A stretch of 6,266 nucleotides of DNA from contig JAAZBR010000013.1 in NCBI GenBank assembly GCA_012513735.1, positions 1 to 6,266 of the forward strand, read 5' to 3'. This DNA comes from Clostridiales bacterium (GTDB taxonomy: Bacteria > Bacillota > Clostridia > Christensenellales > Aristaeellaceae). Position 1 is the stretch's first letter. Every line of letters starts with the position of its first letter. The notes below the pieces were generated by a model. The model saw only the letters and a program-made list of their open reading frames with translations, did no database searches and was not told where the DNA came from. Of this stretch, positions 6,118-6,266 are shown piece by piece. Position numbers and translations under genes: made by a program.

Positions 6118-6266
6118 TTACATCACCCCCAGATACAGACCCAGCACTTCATTGGGCGATCGCATCCCCAGGCACGTCATGATGTAATCATTCGATGCAG
6201 CCTGATACCTTGCTAACTGACTTCTTCCATCCTCCAGACTGTACATTCGCATCTTCTTATAGAACC
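6118..6266 (-). CDS. C-terminal end of a probable DDE transposase (partial)
   Basis: Only the last 48 residues and the TAA (6120-6118) lie in the window; the frame is open to its edge. The visible part begins FYKKMRMYSLEDGR and includes LARY (17-20) and SNDYIMTCLGMRSPNEVL (24-41), ending GLYLGVM. The pattern of L-x-x-Y, then N-x-x-x-M-x-x-L-x-M-x-SPNEVL-x-x-Y, resembles the tail of integrase-core (rve-type) transposases, where a Y-N...P-x-x-x-L-x-x-x-(S/T)P motif precedes the C-terminus. The assignment rests on this short resemblance and on the palindrome-rich DNA that follows. It could instead be the end of an unrelated protein. Whether the gene is intact upstream cannot be seen. Confidence 0.5.
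   Translation of the reverse strand, partial: FYKKMRMYSLEDGRSQLARYQAASNDYIMTCLGMRSPNEVLGLYLGVM

Larger units (their letters stand above)
5968..6266 (-). mobile_element. Probable end of an insertion sequence
   Basis: This stretch holds the C-terminal end of a probable transposase followed by about 150 bp of non-coding, repeat-rich DNA. TGTCAAACATGGGTAACAC at 5968-5986 is a plausible terminal repeat, since elements of the IS3/IS481 type end in TG...CA. The unit TGTCAA recurs at 6015-6020 and inverted at 6060-6065. The other end is outside the window, so neither a matching inverted repeat nor a target duplication can be checked. The outer boundary at 5968 is a guess. Confidence 0.45.

Noticed and set aside
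5793..6266. A genomic island integrated at the 3' end of the tRNA gene.
   Set aside because: The mobile-looking DNA is on the 5' (promoter) side of tRNA-Leu, while the 3' end faces the terminator and alcohol dehydrogenase, so this is not classic tRNA 3'-end integration.

Overview
The window looks like chromosomal DNA from an anaerobic member of the Bacillota, most likely class Clostridia. This is inferred from a superoxide reductase and an iron-type alcohol dehydrogenase, strong AGGAGG ribosome binding sites, near-perfect TTGACA/TATAAT promoters and a tRNA gene that encodes its own CCA. Base composition is fairly GC-rich by eye. No species can be named from the sequence alone.

Layout from left to right. 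(1) 1-358, minus strand: the N-terminal 119 codons of a two-iron superoxide reductase (desulfoferrodoxin), cut by the window edge, with its own promoter at 387-415. (2) 513-4266, minus strand: a compact three-gene operon read from a consensus promoter at 4324-4351. Its order is an MFS transporter, a glycoside hydrolase family 2 enzyme, then the tRNA methyltransferase TrmO. Both junctions are 4-bp ATGA overlaps. (3) 4267-4537: a divergent control region. (4) 4538-5722, plus strand: a YqhD/butanol-dehydrogenase-type iron alcohol dehydrogenase. (5) 5749-5790: a strong hairpin terminator between this gene and a convergent tRNA-Leu(GAG) at 5793-5877, which has a consensus promoter at 5901-5929. (6) About 5968-6266: what looks like the end of an insertion sequence. 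It holds the last 48 codons of a probable DDE transposase (minus strand), a perfect 10-bp hairpin, a 55-bp nested palindrome and a possible terminal repeat beginning TGTCAA.

The transporter and hydrolase probably form a scavenging unit: the MFS protein imports a glycoside or short oligosaccharide, and the cytoplasmic GH2 enzyme, which has no signal peptide, releases the sugar. TrmO, which finishes the t6A37 modification of ANN-decoding tRNAs, appears to be translationally coupled to them, an unexpected place for a tRNA modification gene. The superoxide reductase and alcohol dehydrogenase fit a fermenting anaerobe that must detoxify oxygen radicals and dispose of aldehydes or reducing power.

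I found no clear evidence of a new defence or regulatory system. The least explained part is the palindrome-rich right end.
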